Positions 52,438 to 61,440 of a DNA stretch of 64,000 bases are shown piece after piece. Position 1 is the first letter of the stretch. Each line of letters opens with the position of its first letter. A program made the translations under genes and the position numbers. The stretch covers positions 1-64,000 of the forward strand of contig JADZCM010000027.1 of NCBI GenBank assembly GCA_020851555.1, in the 5' to 3' direction. The notes beneath the pieces are model-generated. The model saw only the letters and a list, made by a program, of their open reading frames with translations. It did not search any database and had not been told where the DNA came from. Source of the DNA: Bryobacterales bacterium (GTDB lineage: Bacteria > Acidobacteriota > Terriglobia > Bryobacterales > Bryobacteraceae).

Positions 52438-52851
52438 TCACCACCCCCGTTGACCGCCGCGGCCGCGGCGCCCCCGCTGCCACAGCGGCCAGCCCTGCTC
52501 GTCTCTCAGCTTCAGAGTACGCCCGCCGGGGAGAAGGGTGAGGCTGATGGCGTAGACGGTCCGGCTGTTCACCTGGAAGCCATGAACGGATACCTCAACC
52601 CCCGCCTTGGGGTTGAAGTCCTGTTCCATGAGGTATCGCATTGAGCCCAGGACCACATTCACGGTGGCGTCGGCGGTTTTCACGACGAGCGTGGGCGCCC
52701 CCTGGCCGCGGCCGAGTTGGACGCTCTGAATCGTGCCCTTCAGGTCCACTTTAGGCCTGCTGGCGATGGCGGCTGGGTCGTCCGTCCCCTGAGAGAAGAT
52801 CAATCCCGACGCGGCAAGCCCGCCAGCCAGCAGCAGAGCCAGTCGTTTCAT
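52438..52851 (-). CDS. Small exported OB-fold-like protein with Arg/Gly-rich tail
   Basis: A 137-residue protein with a signal peptide (MKRLALLLAGGLAASGLIFS). The mature part looks all-beta: VDLKGTIQSVQLG, LVVKTADATVNVVLG, YLMEQDF, VSVHGFQV, LKLRDEQGWPLW, resembling small periplasmic OB-like domains, then RGRRGRGGQRGW. ATG 52851 follows GGAGGTGG. A strong sigma-54 promoter stands upstream, and the gene is divergent from a ZraS/ZraR-like pair. Function unknown; a stress-induced envelope or metal-related protein by analogy with ZraP. Confidence 0.7.
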   Translation of the reverse strand: MKRLALLLAGGLAASGLIFSQGTDDPAAIASRPKVDLKGTIQSVQLGRGQGAPTLVVKTADATVNVVLGSMRYLMEQDFNPKAGVEVSVHGFQVNSRTVYAISLTLLPGGRTLKLRDEQGWPLWQRGRRGRGGQRGW

Positions 52852-52874
52852 GACCCACCTCCGCCTCCGTACGT

Positions 52875-52890
52875 TGCAAGCCACGGACCA
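52875..52890 (-). promoter_or_regulatory. Sigma-54 (-24/-12) promoter
   Basis: TGGTCCGTGGCTTGCA on the minus strand: the GG and GC doublets are spaced by exactly ten bases and the TTGCA element is perfect. It would start transcription near 52864, about 13 bases before the ATG of the exported protein. The adjacent regulator has the GAFTGA motif needed to activate such promoters. Confidence 0.75.
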
Positions 52891-53042
52891 CCGTGCTGGT
52901 TCATAGTTATCAACAGAATACCGGACTCCAAGCCCGGCCGGAAGCGCAGGATGTGCGCAAGCGGTTCGCCGCGGGCGCAGGCGGTGCGTCCCGCGGCCTC
53001 GCGTTCCGTGTCACAATTGCTGCTCAGGCTGAACTTGGGACC

Positions 53043-54296
53043 ATGGGGATGACCCGTTTGACTTGGGCGCTGTCTCGCATTCTGTTCCCCCTGGCCATGG
53101 CGGCGCTGCCGCTGGTTCTGCTCTTCAGTTCCATCCGGACGCTCGCCGAGTTGGACAGGCAGCGGACCGTGTTCCTGCGCAACCGGGCCGCCGCGACGGT
53201 GGGGAGGCTGGAGACGGCGCCCCGGGGAATCGGTGTGCCCGCCCTGGTGGAGAGACTGAGTGAAGACGAACCCGCTCTGGCCGGCATCGCGATTCTGGCG
53301 CGAGAAGACCCCGGCGCCGGCGCGCCGGCCTTGACCCCGCTCTGGGAGGGCCGGGAGATGTTCCGCACCGAGGTCCTCCGGGAAGGCGGAGCGGAGCTTT
53401 TCCGGGCCTACGTTCCCTTCCAATCCGAGAACGGCCTGCGGATCGCACGCATTGATCTGGACGCGGGAGCGGCCGATTTCCTGGTCACTCATGCGCGGCA
53501 CAATGTCATTATTGCGTCGCTGAGCGGGCTGGTGCTGGTGTCGCTTTCGCTTTACGCGGTCTGGGCGTACCGGCGCGCGGCGCGGTTGGAGGTGAGGCAA
53601 CTGGAACTCCAGCACCTGGCCCAGTTGGGGGAAATGTCCGCGGTTCTGGCGCACGAGATCCGCAACCCCTTGGGAACCATCAAGGGCTTCGCCCAACTGC
53701 TCGGCGAGCAGGCCGGTGAGGGGGCGCGCGGGCCGCTCGACCTGATCCTCGACGAGGTGCGGCGCCTGGAGAACCTGGTCGGCGACCTGCTGCTCTACGG
53801 ACGCCCGCCCGCGCCCGAGATTCGCCCCGTCCGGTGGACGGAGACGCTGGCTCCCCTGCGGGCGCACGCCGAACACCTGCTGGCCAGCCGCGACGCGCGG
53901 TTTGTAGCGGACGAGCCCCGGATCGAGTGGGATACGGACCCGCGCCTGCTCCAGCACGCGCTGGTGAACCTGTTGCGAAACGCGGCCGAGGCGGTGGGCG
54001 ACCGGCCTGGCGGCGAGGTGCGCCTGGAGGTCCGCCGTCCCGGCTCCGGCGGCCTCGAAATCGCCGTGGCGGACAACGGCCCCGGAATTTCCGAGGATGC
54101 GCGGGGCAAGCTGTTCCAGCCGTTTTTCACCACCAGGCCGTTCGGAACGGGATTGGGACTGTCCATCGCCAGGTCGTTCGCGCGGTCTCTCGGCGGGGAA
54201 CTGGCGCTCTCCAACTCGGCGCTGGGAGGAGTGAGGGCGGTACTGCGCTTTCCCGGGGCGAGGCCGCGCGAGACCACAATGGAAGACGGATCGTGA
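53043..54296 (+). CDS. Membrane sensor histidine kinase (ZraS/HydH-like)
   Basis: A 417-residue two-component kinase. TM1 (about 12-30) and TM2 (about 155-175) flank a periplasmic sensor of ~120 residues. The phosphoacceptor His204 lies in [10 protein letters not shown], followed by N box [16 protein letters not shown] and GLGLSIA. The H-box region [19 protein letters not shown] closely resembles ZraS/AtoS-type kinases. Start at ATG 53043 or 53049. TGATG overlap with the sigma-54 regulator; divergent from the exported-protein gene. Confidence 0.92.
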   Translation: MGMTRLTWALSRILFPLAMAALPLVLLFSSIRTLAELDRQRTVFLRNRAAATVGRLETAPRGIGVPALVERLSEDEPALAGIAILAREDPGAGAPALTPLWEGREMFRTEVLREGGAELFRAYVPFQSENGLRIARIDLDAGAADFLVTHARHNVIIASLSGLVLVSLSLYAVWAYRRAARLEVRQLELQHLAQLGEMSAVLAHEIRNPLGTIKGFAQLLGEQAGEGARGPLDLILDEVRRLENLVGDLLLYGRPPAPEIRPVRWTETLAPLRAHAEHLLASRDARFVADEPRIEWDTDPRLLQHALVNLLRNAAEAVGDRPGGEVRLEVRRPGSGGLEIAVADNGPGISEDARGKLFQPFFTTRPFGTGLGLSIARSFARSLGGELALSNSALGGVRAVLRFPGARPRETTMEDGS

Positions 54297-55627
54297 TGGA
54301 GAGAATCCTCGTCATCGACGACGACCCCGGATTCCGCATGCTCCTCGAGACCATTCTGTCCAAGGAGGGGTATGCGGTCGAGTCCGGCGGTTCGGTGGAA
54401 GAAGCTCTGCGCGCGGGCGCGGCGCGCAAGTACGACCTCGTGGTCACGGATCTGAGGCTGCCCGACGGCGACGGGCTCGCCATCCTGCGCTGGTGGAGCG
54501 AACACGACCCGCATACGCCCGTGATCATGATCACCGCTTTCGGCAGCGTGGGCTCCGCGGTGGAGGCCATGAAATTGGGCGCGGCCGACTATATCGGCAA
54601 GCCTCTGAGCAGCCCGGATGAGCTCCGGCTGCTGGTGCGCCGCACTCTGGACCAGCGGCGCCTGGAGGACCAGTACGCGCTGATGCGGGAGGAAGAGCAG
54701 AGCCGCTTCTCGTGCTCCAGCCTGGTGGCCGAAGACCCGCGCATGGAGCAGATACTGGAGATGGTCCGGCGCGTGGCGCCCACCAACGCAACCGTGCTGC
54801 TGGCCGGCGAGAGCGGAACGGGCAAGGAACTCATCGCGCGCTGCATTCATCAGAACAGCCCGCGGGCGGAACGGGTCTTCGTCCCGGTCAATTGCGCTGC
54901 CCTCACGCCGACGCTGATCGAGAGCGAGCTTTTCGGCCACGAGAGAGGCGCGTTCACGGGCGCGGCGACCCAACACCTGGGGCGGTTTGAGAGGGCGCAC
55001 GGCGGGACGCTGTTCCTGGACGAGATCGGGGAACTCGACGGGGGGTTGCAGGCCAAGCTGCTCAGGGTCCTCCAGGAGAAGACCTTCGAGCGGGTGGGCG
55101 GAACCCGCCAGATCACGGTGGATGTGCGGGTTATCGCGGCCACCAACCGGAATCTGAAGCAGGCGGTCGCCGATGGCAAGTTCCGCGAGGATCTCTACTA
55201 CCGGCTGCACGCCTTCCCCATCGAACTGCCGCCGCTTCGGGAGCGTCCCGCCGACATCCTGAAGCTGGCTCGTCACTTCCTCGGCAAAGCGGCCCGCAAC
55301 CTCCGCAAACCCGGCCTTAAGCTAAGTCCTGAGGCCGAGCAGGTGCTGCTCGCCTACGCCTGGCCGGGCAACGTCCGGGAGATGGAGAACACCATGGAGC
55401 GCCTGGCCATTCTCTGCGATGAGCTGATCGAACCCGACGACCTGCCCATCACGCCCACGGGGCCGTCCCGCCCGGTGCTCTTCAAGGACATTGAGAGGCA
55501 GGCCATTGAAGACGCGCTGCGCGCCAACCACGGCAGCCGCACCAAGACCGCCCGGCAGCTCGGCATCAGTCTCCGCACCCTCCAGTACCGGCTCAAAGAG
55601 TACGGGTACACCTCCTCCAAGGACTGA
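54296..55627 (+). CDS. Sigma-54-dependent response regulator (ZraR/NtrC-type)
   Basis: A 443-residue regulator with receiver domain (Asp52 in VVTDLRLPDGDG), AAA+ domain with Walker A GESGTGKE (171-178), the sigma-54 contact loop GAFTGA (218-223), LFLDEIGEL and a Fis-type HTH at the C-terminus (TKTARQLGISLRTLQYRL). The kinase directly upstream is its partner. Its expected target is the sigma-54 promoter at 52875-52890, and perhaps a weaker candidate at 55716-55730 before the next gene. Confidence 0.95.
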   Translation: MERILVIDDDPGFRMLLETILSKEGYAVESGGSVEEALRAGAARKYDLVVTDLRLPDGDGLAILRWWSEHDPHTPVIMITAFGSVGSAVEAMKLGAADYIGKPLSSPDELRLLVRRTLDQRRLEDQYALMREEEQSRFSCSSLVAEDPRMEQILEMVRRVAPTNATVLLAGESGTGKELIARCIHQNSPRAERVFVPVNCAALTPTLIESELFGHERGAFTGAATQHLGRFERAHGGTLFLDEIGELDGGLQAKLLRVLQEKTFERVGGTRQITVDVRVIAATNRNLKQAVADGKFREDLYYRLHAFPIELPPLRERPADILKLARHFLGKAARNLRKPGLKLSPEAEQVLLAYAWPGNVREMENTMERLAILCDELIEPDDLPITPTGPSRPVLFKDIERQAIEDALRANHGSRTKTARQLGISLRTLQYRLKEYGYTSSKD

Positions 55628-55715
55628 ACGCACGGTTTGCGCGCAACCGTCAACGCGCACGCAACAACCGCGCTCCGCGCCGGTCCTTTCCATTGAAAAC
55701 AAAGGCGGCTGAGAA

Positions 55716-55730
55716 CGGCTGACGGCGTGC
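55716..55730 (+). promoter_or_regulatory. Weak sigma-54-like promoter candidate
   Basis: CGGCTGACGGCGTGC: GG and GC doublets ten bases apart, but only a partial match to the -24 and -12 elements. About 38 bases before the ATG of the Gly-rich protein, with AAAGGAG between. Confidence 0.25.
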
Positions 55731-55767
55731 GCACCAGCCGGGTGAGGTCAGAAAGGAGACCGGGAAG

Positions 55768-56076
55768 ATGAAAAAGACGTACTTGGCGGTTGCAACTCTG
55801 ATGTTCACCATGACGGGCGCGGCGCTCGCGCTCGACCCACCGCGCTACGGCAAGCAGAACGGCCAGCAGCAAGGTCAACCGGCGGACCGCGGGAACGGGC
55901 GGCAGGCAGGTCCGCGGGATGGCTCCGGCCCCATCCACGAGCCCGGCACGGGCGGCGGGACAGGAGCAGGCCAGGGCCGCGGCAAGATGACCGGCCCGCG
56001 GGACGGCTCGGGCCCCATCCACGCTCCTGGGACGGGCGGAGGCACGGGAGCCGGCCAGCGCCGCGGACGCAAGTAG
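55768..56076 (+). CDS. Small exported Gly-rich protein with two tandem repeats
   Basis: A 102-residue exported protein: signal peptide MKKTYLAVATLMFTMTGAALA, then a Gln/Gly-rich stretch and two near-identical 25-residue units of the form GPRDGSGPIHxPGTGGGTGAG (residues 48-72 and 76-100). No cysteine in the mature part, which is disordered in character, with a basic RRGRK end. AAAGGAG precedes the ATG. It follows the sigma-54 regulator and may be part of its regulon. No function recognised. Confidence 0.65.
   Translation: MKKTYLAVATLMFTMTGAALALDPPRYGKQNGQQQGQPADRGNGRQAGPRDGSGPIHEPGTGGGTGAGQGRGKMTGPRDGSGPIHAPGTGGGTGAGQRRGRK
55909..56067 (+). repeat. Two in-frame tandem repeat units, 84-bp period
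   Basis: Copies at 55909-55983 and 55993-56067, differing in a few bases. Both encode the GPRDGSGPIH-PGTGGGTGAGQ unit, so the duplication preserves the reading frame. Confidence 0.85.
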
Positions 56077-56201
56077 GGTAAGCGCACGGGCAGACTGTGC
56101 TCAGAGGGGCGCGGGCGGCGCGCCGCGCCCCATCGAACCGGCCCCTCCATCCGGCCACAGAACCCGGCCGGCCTGCGGCGGCTGCTCCGCCCGGCGTGGG
56201 C

Positions 56202-56207
56202 TATACT
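56202..56207 (+). promoter_or_regulatory. -10 element of ppiD
   Basis: GC-TATACT-GGG, 33 bases before the ATG at 56241, with CAGGAGA as ribosome site between. Confidence 0.5.
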
Positions 56208-56240
56208 GGGATTTCCCCTCTGTTCAGGAGACCTTGACGT

Positions 56241-58172
56241 ATGTTCGACCTGTTTCGCAGCCGCGCGAAGGCCGTGCGTATCATGTTGGGTGGCTTGCTG
56301 TTGTTGGTGGCGCTCTCCTTGGTCACCTATCTGATTCCCGGCGTCGGGACACACTCCGGCGGGGATGGCCAGATCGTGGCCGAGTTCGGCAGAGATGCGC
56401 TCACCCTGCCCCATGTTCAGCAGGTGGTTCAGCAGGAACTGCGGGGGCAGTCCATCCCGCCGAGCATGGCAGCGGTCTTTGTGCCGCAGATCGCGAACCA
56501 GTTGATCACGGAGTACGCCTTGGCTTACGAGGCCGACCGGCGGGGCTTCCGGGTTTCGGAACAGGATCTGGCCCGGGCCATCCGCAGGATCTTTCCGCAG
56601 CTTTTCGACGGCGACCGGTTTGCCGGCCGTGAGCAGTATGCGGCGGTCCTGGCGCAGCAGAACATGACGATACCCCAGTTCGAGGACACGCTGCGCAAGC
56701 AGATGCTGATCGAGGCCCTGCGGCGGATCGTGATCGAGAGCGTTACGGTCCCGCGCAGCGAGATCGAAAGGGAGTTCCACGCCCGGAAGGACGAAGTGAA
56801 GCTGGAGTACGCCGCCGTCACCCCGGACAAGCTCAGATCCGAGGTCACCGTGAGTCCGGCGGAAATCAAGAGCCACTACGATAGCAACCGGTCGGGATAC
56901 CAGATCCCGGAGAAGCGTTCTTTCGACGTGCTGATCGCGGACGAGGCGAAGGTGGCGGCGGCGGTGGCGGCGCCCGAGTCCGAACTGCGCCGGGCCTACG
57001 AGCGGAACAAGGAAGCCTACCGCGTGCCGGAGCGGGTCCACGTCCGTCACATCCTGCTCAAGACCACGGAAGTGCCGGCGGCTGAGGTGCCCAAGATCGA
57101 GGCCCGGGCGGCCGACCTGTTGAAGCAACTCAAGTCCGGAGCGGACTTCGCGGCGCTCGCCAAGAAGTACTCTCAGGACGAAGGCTCCGCGCCGAAGGGC
57201 GGAGATCTGTCCTGGATCGTCCGCGGGCAGACGGTGAGGGCTTTTGAGGACGCAGCCTTCAGCCTGAAGCCCGGCGAGTTGAGCGGCGTCATCAAGACCG
57301 AATACGGGTTGCACATACTCCAGGTGCTGGAGAAGCAGGAGCCGCACGTGCAGTCGTTCGCGGAGGTCAGGGAGCAGCTTGCGGAGAGCATCAACAAGCA
57401 GGCGGTCTTCGACCGCATGCAAACCGCTACCGACAGCGCGCGCGCGGCGCTGGCCAAGGATCCGCGCTCTGCGCCCAAGGTGGCTGAGGAACTGGGCCTG
57501 CAACTGGTGCGGGCCGAGCGGATTGGCGCGGGCGATCCCATTCCGGGAATCGGCCCCAGCCCGGAGCTTCAGGAAGCCCTGTCATCGGTGCGCCAAGGAG
57601 AAGTCTCTCCGGTGGTGCAGATCGCACCAACGAAACTGGCCGTCGCGGCCGTCACGGAGCTGGTGCCCGCGCGCCAGGCCGAGTTGTCCGAGGTCGAGGG
57701 CCAGATTCGCGAGCAGTTGCAGAACGACAAGCTCAGGCAGTTGGTTGCCGAGCGATCCAAGCAGTTGTTCGAAAAGGCCAAGTCGATGGGCGGGGACCTG
57801 AAGAAGGCCGCCCAGGGCATGGGATTCGAGGTCAGGACCTCGCCCCTGGTCAACCGCGACGGCAGCGTCGAAGGCCTCGGTTCCATGGTCTACCTCTCCG
57901 AAGCGTTCCGGGCCCCGGTGGGCGAACTGCTCGGCCCGTCGGCCGTGAATGAGACGCAGGTTGTCTACAAGGCCGTTTCGAAGGTCGCGGCGAATCCGGC
58001 GGAACTGGAGGCGGAAAGGGACGCGCTGCGGGACCAGCTCAGGAACAGCCAGGCCCGTTCACGGGTGGAGATCTTCGAGGATAGTCTCAAGCAGCGGTTG
58101 ATCCGGGAAGGCAAGATCAAGATCCATCAGGACGTGCTGAACCGCCTGGTCACCAGCTACCGCGGTTCCTAG
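56241..58172 (+). CDS. ppiD: PpiD-type membrane-anchored peptidyl-prolyl isomerase
   Basis: A 643-residue inner-membrane foldase: N-terminal cytoplasmic tip MFDLFRSRAK, one TM helix (about 13-33), a SurA-like N domain (NQLITEYALAYEADRRGF), one parvulin PPIC domain (VHVRHILLKTTEV to GLHILQVLEK, about 265-375) and a second, degenerate C-terminal region (QGEVSPVVQI, FRAPVGELLGPSAVNETQ). It helps newly secreted proteins fold at the Sec translocon. 28 bases from dedA. Confidence 0.92.
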   Translation: MFDLFRSRAKAVRIMLGGLLLLVALSLVTYLIPGVGTHSGGDGQIVAEFGRDALTLPHVQQVVQQELRGQSIPPSMAAVFVPQIANQLITEYALAYEADRRGFRVSEQDLARAIRRIFPQLFDGDRFAGREQYAAVLAQQNMTIPQFEDTLRKQMLIEALRRIVIESVTVPRSEIEREFHARKDEVKLEYAAVTPDKLRSEVTVSPAEIKSHYDSNRSGYQIPEKRSFDVLIADEAKVAAAVAAPESELRRAYERNKEAYRVPERVHVRHILLKTTEVPAAEVPKIEARAADLLKQLKSGADFAALAKKYSQDEGSAPKGGDLSWIVRGQTVRAFEDAAFSLKPGELSGVIKTEYGLHILQVLEKQEPHVQSFAEVREQLAESINKQAVFDRMQTATDSARAALAKDPRSAPKVAEELGLQLVRAERIGAGDPIPGIGPSPELQEALSSVRQGEVSPVVQIAPTKLAVAAVTELVPARQAELSEVEGQIREQLQNDKLRQLVAERSKQLFEKAKSMGGDLKKAAQGMGFEVRTSPLVNRDGSVEGLGSMVYLSEAFRAPVGELLGPSAVNETQVVYKAVSKVAANPAELEAERDALRDQLRNSQARSRVEIFEDSLKQRLIREGKIKIHQDVLNRLVTSYRGS

Positions 58173-58199
58173 GAATCGTCCCCACAGACGCCCATCGCA

Positions 58200-58847
58200 A
58201 TGATTCGAGCCCTGCTGGACTTCCTGCGCACGCTGACCGACCCCGAGCGGCTGATCGCTCTCATTTCCAATGTGCTCACCGGCTGGCTGGGATACGGCCT
58301 GCTGTTTGGCGTGATCTTCGCCGAAACCGGGCTGTTGACCGGCTTCTTCCTTCCCGGCGACTCTCTGCTTTTCACCGTGGGGGTGGTGGCCGGCGCCGGG
58401 AAGCTGAACCTGCCGGTCATCATCTTGACCCTGATCGCCGCCGCGTTGATCGGCGACTCCACCGGGTATCTGCTCGGCCGCCGCACCGGCGAGTTGATCT
58501 TCAGCCGCCCGGACTCGCGCCTGTTCAAGAAGAAGTACGTGGCGCGAACCCAGGCCTTCTACTCCAGGTACGGCGGCCGGACCATGATTTACGCCAAATT
58601 CGTCCCGATTGTGCGGACCTTCGCCCCCTTCATGGCCGGCGTCGGGAAGATGAACTACCTGCGCTTCCTGTCCTACGACGTTTTCGGCGCGGTCGCGTGG
58701 GTCACCTCCCTGACGGTCCTGGGCAACTACCTGGGCAGCGTGCCCCTCGTCCGCCGGCACTTCGAGAAGGCGGTGTTCCTGATCATTGTGCTCTCGCTGC
58801 TCCCCGTGCTGCGAGAGGCCTATGCCGCCCGCAAGAAGCGCGCGTAG
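58200..58847 (+). CDS. DedA/SNARE-associated family membrane protein
   Basis: A 215-residue polytopic membrane protein of the DedA family. The signature FAETGLLTGFFLPGDSLLF, GDSTGYLLGRRTG and FVPIVRTFAPFMAGVGKM with the conserved membrane-re-entrant Arg are present. DedA proteins act as lipid scramblases or carriers (e.g. of undecaprenyl phosphate) and support membrane homeostasis. It follows ppiD by 27 bases, probably one unit. Confidence 0.92.
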   Translation: MIRALLDFLRTLTDPERLIALISNVLTGWLGYGLLFGVIFAETGLLTGFFLPGDSLLFTVGVVAGAGKLNLPVIILTLIAAALIGDSTGYLLGRRTGELIFSRPDSRLFKKKYVARTQAFYSRYGGRTMIYAKFVPIVRTFAPFMAGVGKMNYLRFLSYDVFGAVAWVTSLTVLGNYLGSVPLVRRHFEKAVFLIIVLSLLPVLREAYAARKKRA

Positions 58848-59009
58848 CCGCGTTCTGCCGGCCCCGAGGCCACTTCGCGCCGGCCGCAGCACGCTCCACC
58901 GGGGGTAGTGGAGCTCAGCCGGCCTTCGCGCTTGAAAGCTTCCGGGGCCTCCGGAATGCGAAAAGGACCAGACTGGCCTATCCTCATAATGAACGAGGAA
59001 ACCCGCGAG

Positions 59010-60773
59010 ATGGGAATCAAAATTTGTTGCAGGAACCAGCGCCGGCTTAAGCCCCGGACTTCGCCCGTGAGATTCGGCCCGGTTTTGGTGTTATTCGCGT
59101 ATTTTGCCGGCATGAGCCTGGCGGCTGCCGCGCCGGATTTCGGGCCGAATGTGCTGGTTTTCACTCCGTCCACGCCGGCGGCGTCGGTCCAGGAGCAGAT
59201 CAACCGCGTCTACGCCATCCAGGAGAAAAGCCAGTTCGGCGCGGAACGCTTCGCCCTGCTGTTCCAGCCCGGCGCCTACAGCGTGGATATCCCGGTGGGA
59301 TTCTACACGCAGGTCATAGGGTTGGGAGCCGCGCCCGCGAGTGTCCACATCCAAGGGAACGTGCACTCGGACGCCTACCTGCCCAACAACAACGCGACCT
59401 GCAATTTCTGGAGGGCGATTGAAGGCTTCTCGGTAACGCCGTCTGCCGGCGTCATGCAATGGGCCGTCTCCCAGGCCATCTCATTCCGCCGCATGCATAT
59501 CCACGGCGACGTGGTGCTTCACCAGAAGGGCGGGTGGTCCAGCGGCGGCTGGATGTCCGACAGCCTGGTCGACGGCAACGTGGGCTCCGGCAGCCAGCAG
59601 CAGTGGATTTCGAGAAACACCGAGTGGGGCGGCTGGACAGGATCGAACTGGAACATGGTGTTCGTCGGGGTGGTGAATCCTCCGGCGGGTGAATGGCCTG
59701 CGCCGCCTTACACCAAGGTTGCGCGGACGCCCGTCGTCCGGGAAAAGCCTTATCTGGAGATCGACGCCCGGGGCAACTACAGCGTCCGCGTTCCGGCGCT
59801 GCGCAGTGACAGTTTGGGCGTTTCCTGGCGCGGCGGTTCGACTCCGGGCAAATCGATCCCCCTCAGCCAGTTCTACATCGCCCGGCCGGGCGCCGACACG
59901 GCCGCCAGCATCAACGCGCAGTTGGCCAAGGGCAAACACCTGCTGCTCACCCCCGGTATTTACGAACTCACCGGCACGCTCCGTGTGACCCGGGCCAACA
60001 CCGTGGTGCTGGGGCTTGGTTACGCCACTTTGCGGCCGGCCAACGGCGTCGTGGCGATGACCACCGCCGACGTGGATGGTCTGGTGCTGGCCGGCCTGCT
60101 CTTTGACGCCGGCCCCGCCAGTTCACCGGCCCTGCTGGAGGTAGGGCCAAGCGGCAGCAAAGCCAGGCACGCCAGGAACCCCATCTCGCTGCATGACGTG
60201 TATTTCCGGGTGGGCGGCGCCGCCCTGGGCCGTGCCTCGGCCAGCCTGAAGATCAACGCCCACGACACGATTGTGGACCACACTTGGGTCTGGCGCGCGG
60301 ACCACGGCGCCGGGGTAGGCTGGAACAGCAATACCGCCGCCAACGGGCTGGTCGTCAACGGCGACGACGTCACCATTTACGGCCTGTTCGTCGAGCACTA
60401 CCAGGAGTATCAGGTGGTCTGGAACGGCAACGGCGGCCGGGTCTACTTCTACCAGTCGGAAATCCCCTACGATCCTCCCGATCAGCCGGGCTACACGAGC
60501 GCTCCCGGCGTCAACGGCTGGGCCTCCTACAAGGTGGCGGATGGCGTTTCCAGCCACCAAGCCTGGGGGCTGGGGATCTACAGTGTGTTCCGGAACCGCG
60601 GCGTGGTGCTGACCCGGGCCATTGAGGCTCCCGAGAACTCCGGCGTGAAGTTCCACCATGCGATCACGGTCTGTATCGGCGCCAACGGCGAAATCAGCAA
60701 CGTGATCAACAACACGGGCGGAGCAACCACCCCGAACGTCCGGCACACTCCGAAGATCACCAGCTTTCCCTGA
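59010..60773 (+). CDS. Exported right-handed beta-helix protein ('adenylyl cyclase'-annotated family)
   Basis: A 587-residue exported protein. ATG 59010 has GAGGAA upstream; the signal ends near SLAAAA. It shares long blocks with a group of secreted proteins often mislabelled adenylyl cyclase in actinomycetes and fungi: GFYTQVIGLG, SGSQQQWISRNTEWGGW, PYTKVARTPVVREKP, FYIARPGADTAASI and NTAANGLVVNGDDVTIYGLFVEHYQEYQ. The repeats suggest a pectin-lyase-like beta-helix. No cyclase motifs are seen. The true activity is unknown, perhaps carbohydrate-directed. Confidence 0.75.
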   Translation: MGIKICCRNQRRLKPRTSPVRFGPVLVLFAYFAGMSLAAAAPDFGPNVLVFTPSTPAASVQEQINRVYAIQEKSQFGAERFALLFQPGAYSVDIPVGFYTQVIGLGAAPASVHIQGNVHSDAYLPNNNATCNFWRAIEGFSVTPSAGVMQWAVSQAISFRRMHIHGDVVLHQKGGWSSGGWMSDSLVDGNVGSGSQQQWISRNTEWGGWTGSNWNMVFVGVVNPPAGEWPAPPYTKVARTPVVREKPYLEIDARGNYSVRVPALRSDSLGVSWRGGSTPGKSIPLSQFYIARPGADTAASINAQLAKGKHLLLTPGIYELTGTLRVTRANTVVLGLGYATLRPANGVVAMTTADVDGLVLAGLLFDAGPASSPALLEVGPSGSKARHARNPISLHDVYFRVGGAALGRASASLKINAHDTIVDHTWVWRADHGAGVGWNSNTAANGLVVNGDDVTIYGLFVEHYQEYQVVWNGNGGRVYFYQSEIPYDPPDQPGYTSAPGVNGWASYKVADGVSSHQAWGLGIYSVFRNRGVVLTRAIEAPENSGVKFHHAITVCIGANGEISNVINNTGGATTPNVRHTPKITSFP

Positions 60774-60826
60774 AGGGGGGAACACAACCAGCCCATCCCG
60801 CGTACCTGCTCATAGGAGGCGCCATC

Positions 60827-61312
60827 ATGTACTGTGACCGTTGTGGATCGGAGCTACAGGCTCAGCAGCAGTTCTGCGGCTCTTGTGGAAAACCCGTAGG
60901 GCCCGTAGTTGCGCCGGCCTGCCGGGGCCGGGTAGCCGGCCATCTGCACGTGCTGGGCGTCCTGTGGATCGTCTATTCGGCGATACACCTGGCAGGCGGG
61001 GTATTGGCCGCAACCGTCCTCCAGACAGCGGTGCCATGGCTGCGTCATTCGGCTTTCGGCATGGGGCGCGGGCCCTTCCTGCTGCCGGGTGCGTTTTTCG
61101 GCCTGCTCGGCGGGCTGGTGGTGCTCATCAGCATCCTGGGGATCATTGCCGGTTGGGGCCTGACCGCGCGCCGGCCATGGGCCCGCCCGCTGGCCATTGT
61201 TTTCGGCTGTCTGGCGCTGCTGGGCTTTCCCTTCGGCACCGCGCTCGGCATTTACACGCTATGGGTGCTGGCGCCTTCGGAATCCGCCCGCCAGTACCGC
61301 GAAGCGGCGTAG
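60827..61312 (+). CDS. Zinc-ribbon integral membrane protein
   Basis: A 161-residue protein with an N-terminal zinc ribbon (Cys3, 6, 17 and 20 in MYCDRCGSEL and FCGSCGKP) followed by about four hydrophobic segments (VLWIVYSAIHLAGGVLAA, LGGLVVLISILGIIAGWGL, LAIVFGCLALLGFPFG, IYTLWVL). AGGAGG precedes the ATG. Such proteins are common in Acidobacteriota and have no known function. Confidence 0.8.
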   Translation: MYCDRCGSELQAQQQFCGSCGKPVGPVVAPACRGRVAGHLHVLGVLWIVYSAIHLAGGVLAATVLQTAVPWLRHSAFGMGRGPFLLPGAFFGLLGGLVVLISILGIIAGWGLTARRPWARPLAIVFGCLALLGFPFGTALGIYTLWVLAPSESARQYREAA

Positions 61313-61423
61313 AGGGCGCGCCACAGCAACCATTCTGTCCGGCTTGACGCGCGGCGCTCCTCCCCCATGAGCGGCCGGCGGAGACGGCGCCTGATCCTCC
61401 CTGGGCCTGTCGCTACTGTCCGC

Positions 61424-61429
61424 TATACT
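61424..61429 (+). promoter_or_regulatory. -10 element of gltX
   Basis: GC-TATACT-GGG, 11 bases before the gltX ATG; the expected leader is about five bases. Confidence 0.5.
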
Positions 61430-61440
61430 GGGTTTTTGAA

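Noticed and set aside
52906..52914. GTT-ATC-AAC dyad upstream of the sigma-54 box as an activator site
   Set aside because: Only three bases per arm and a single copy; not distinguishable from chance.
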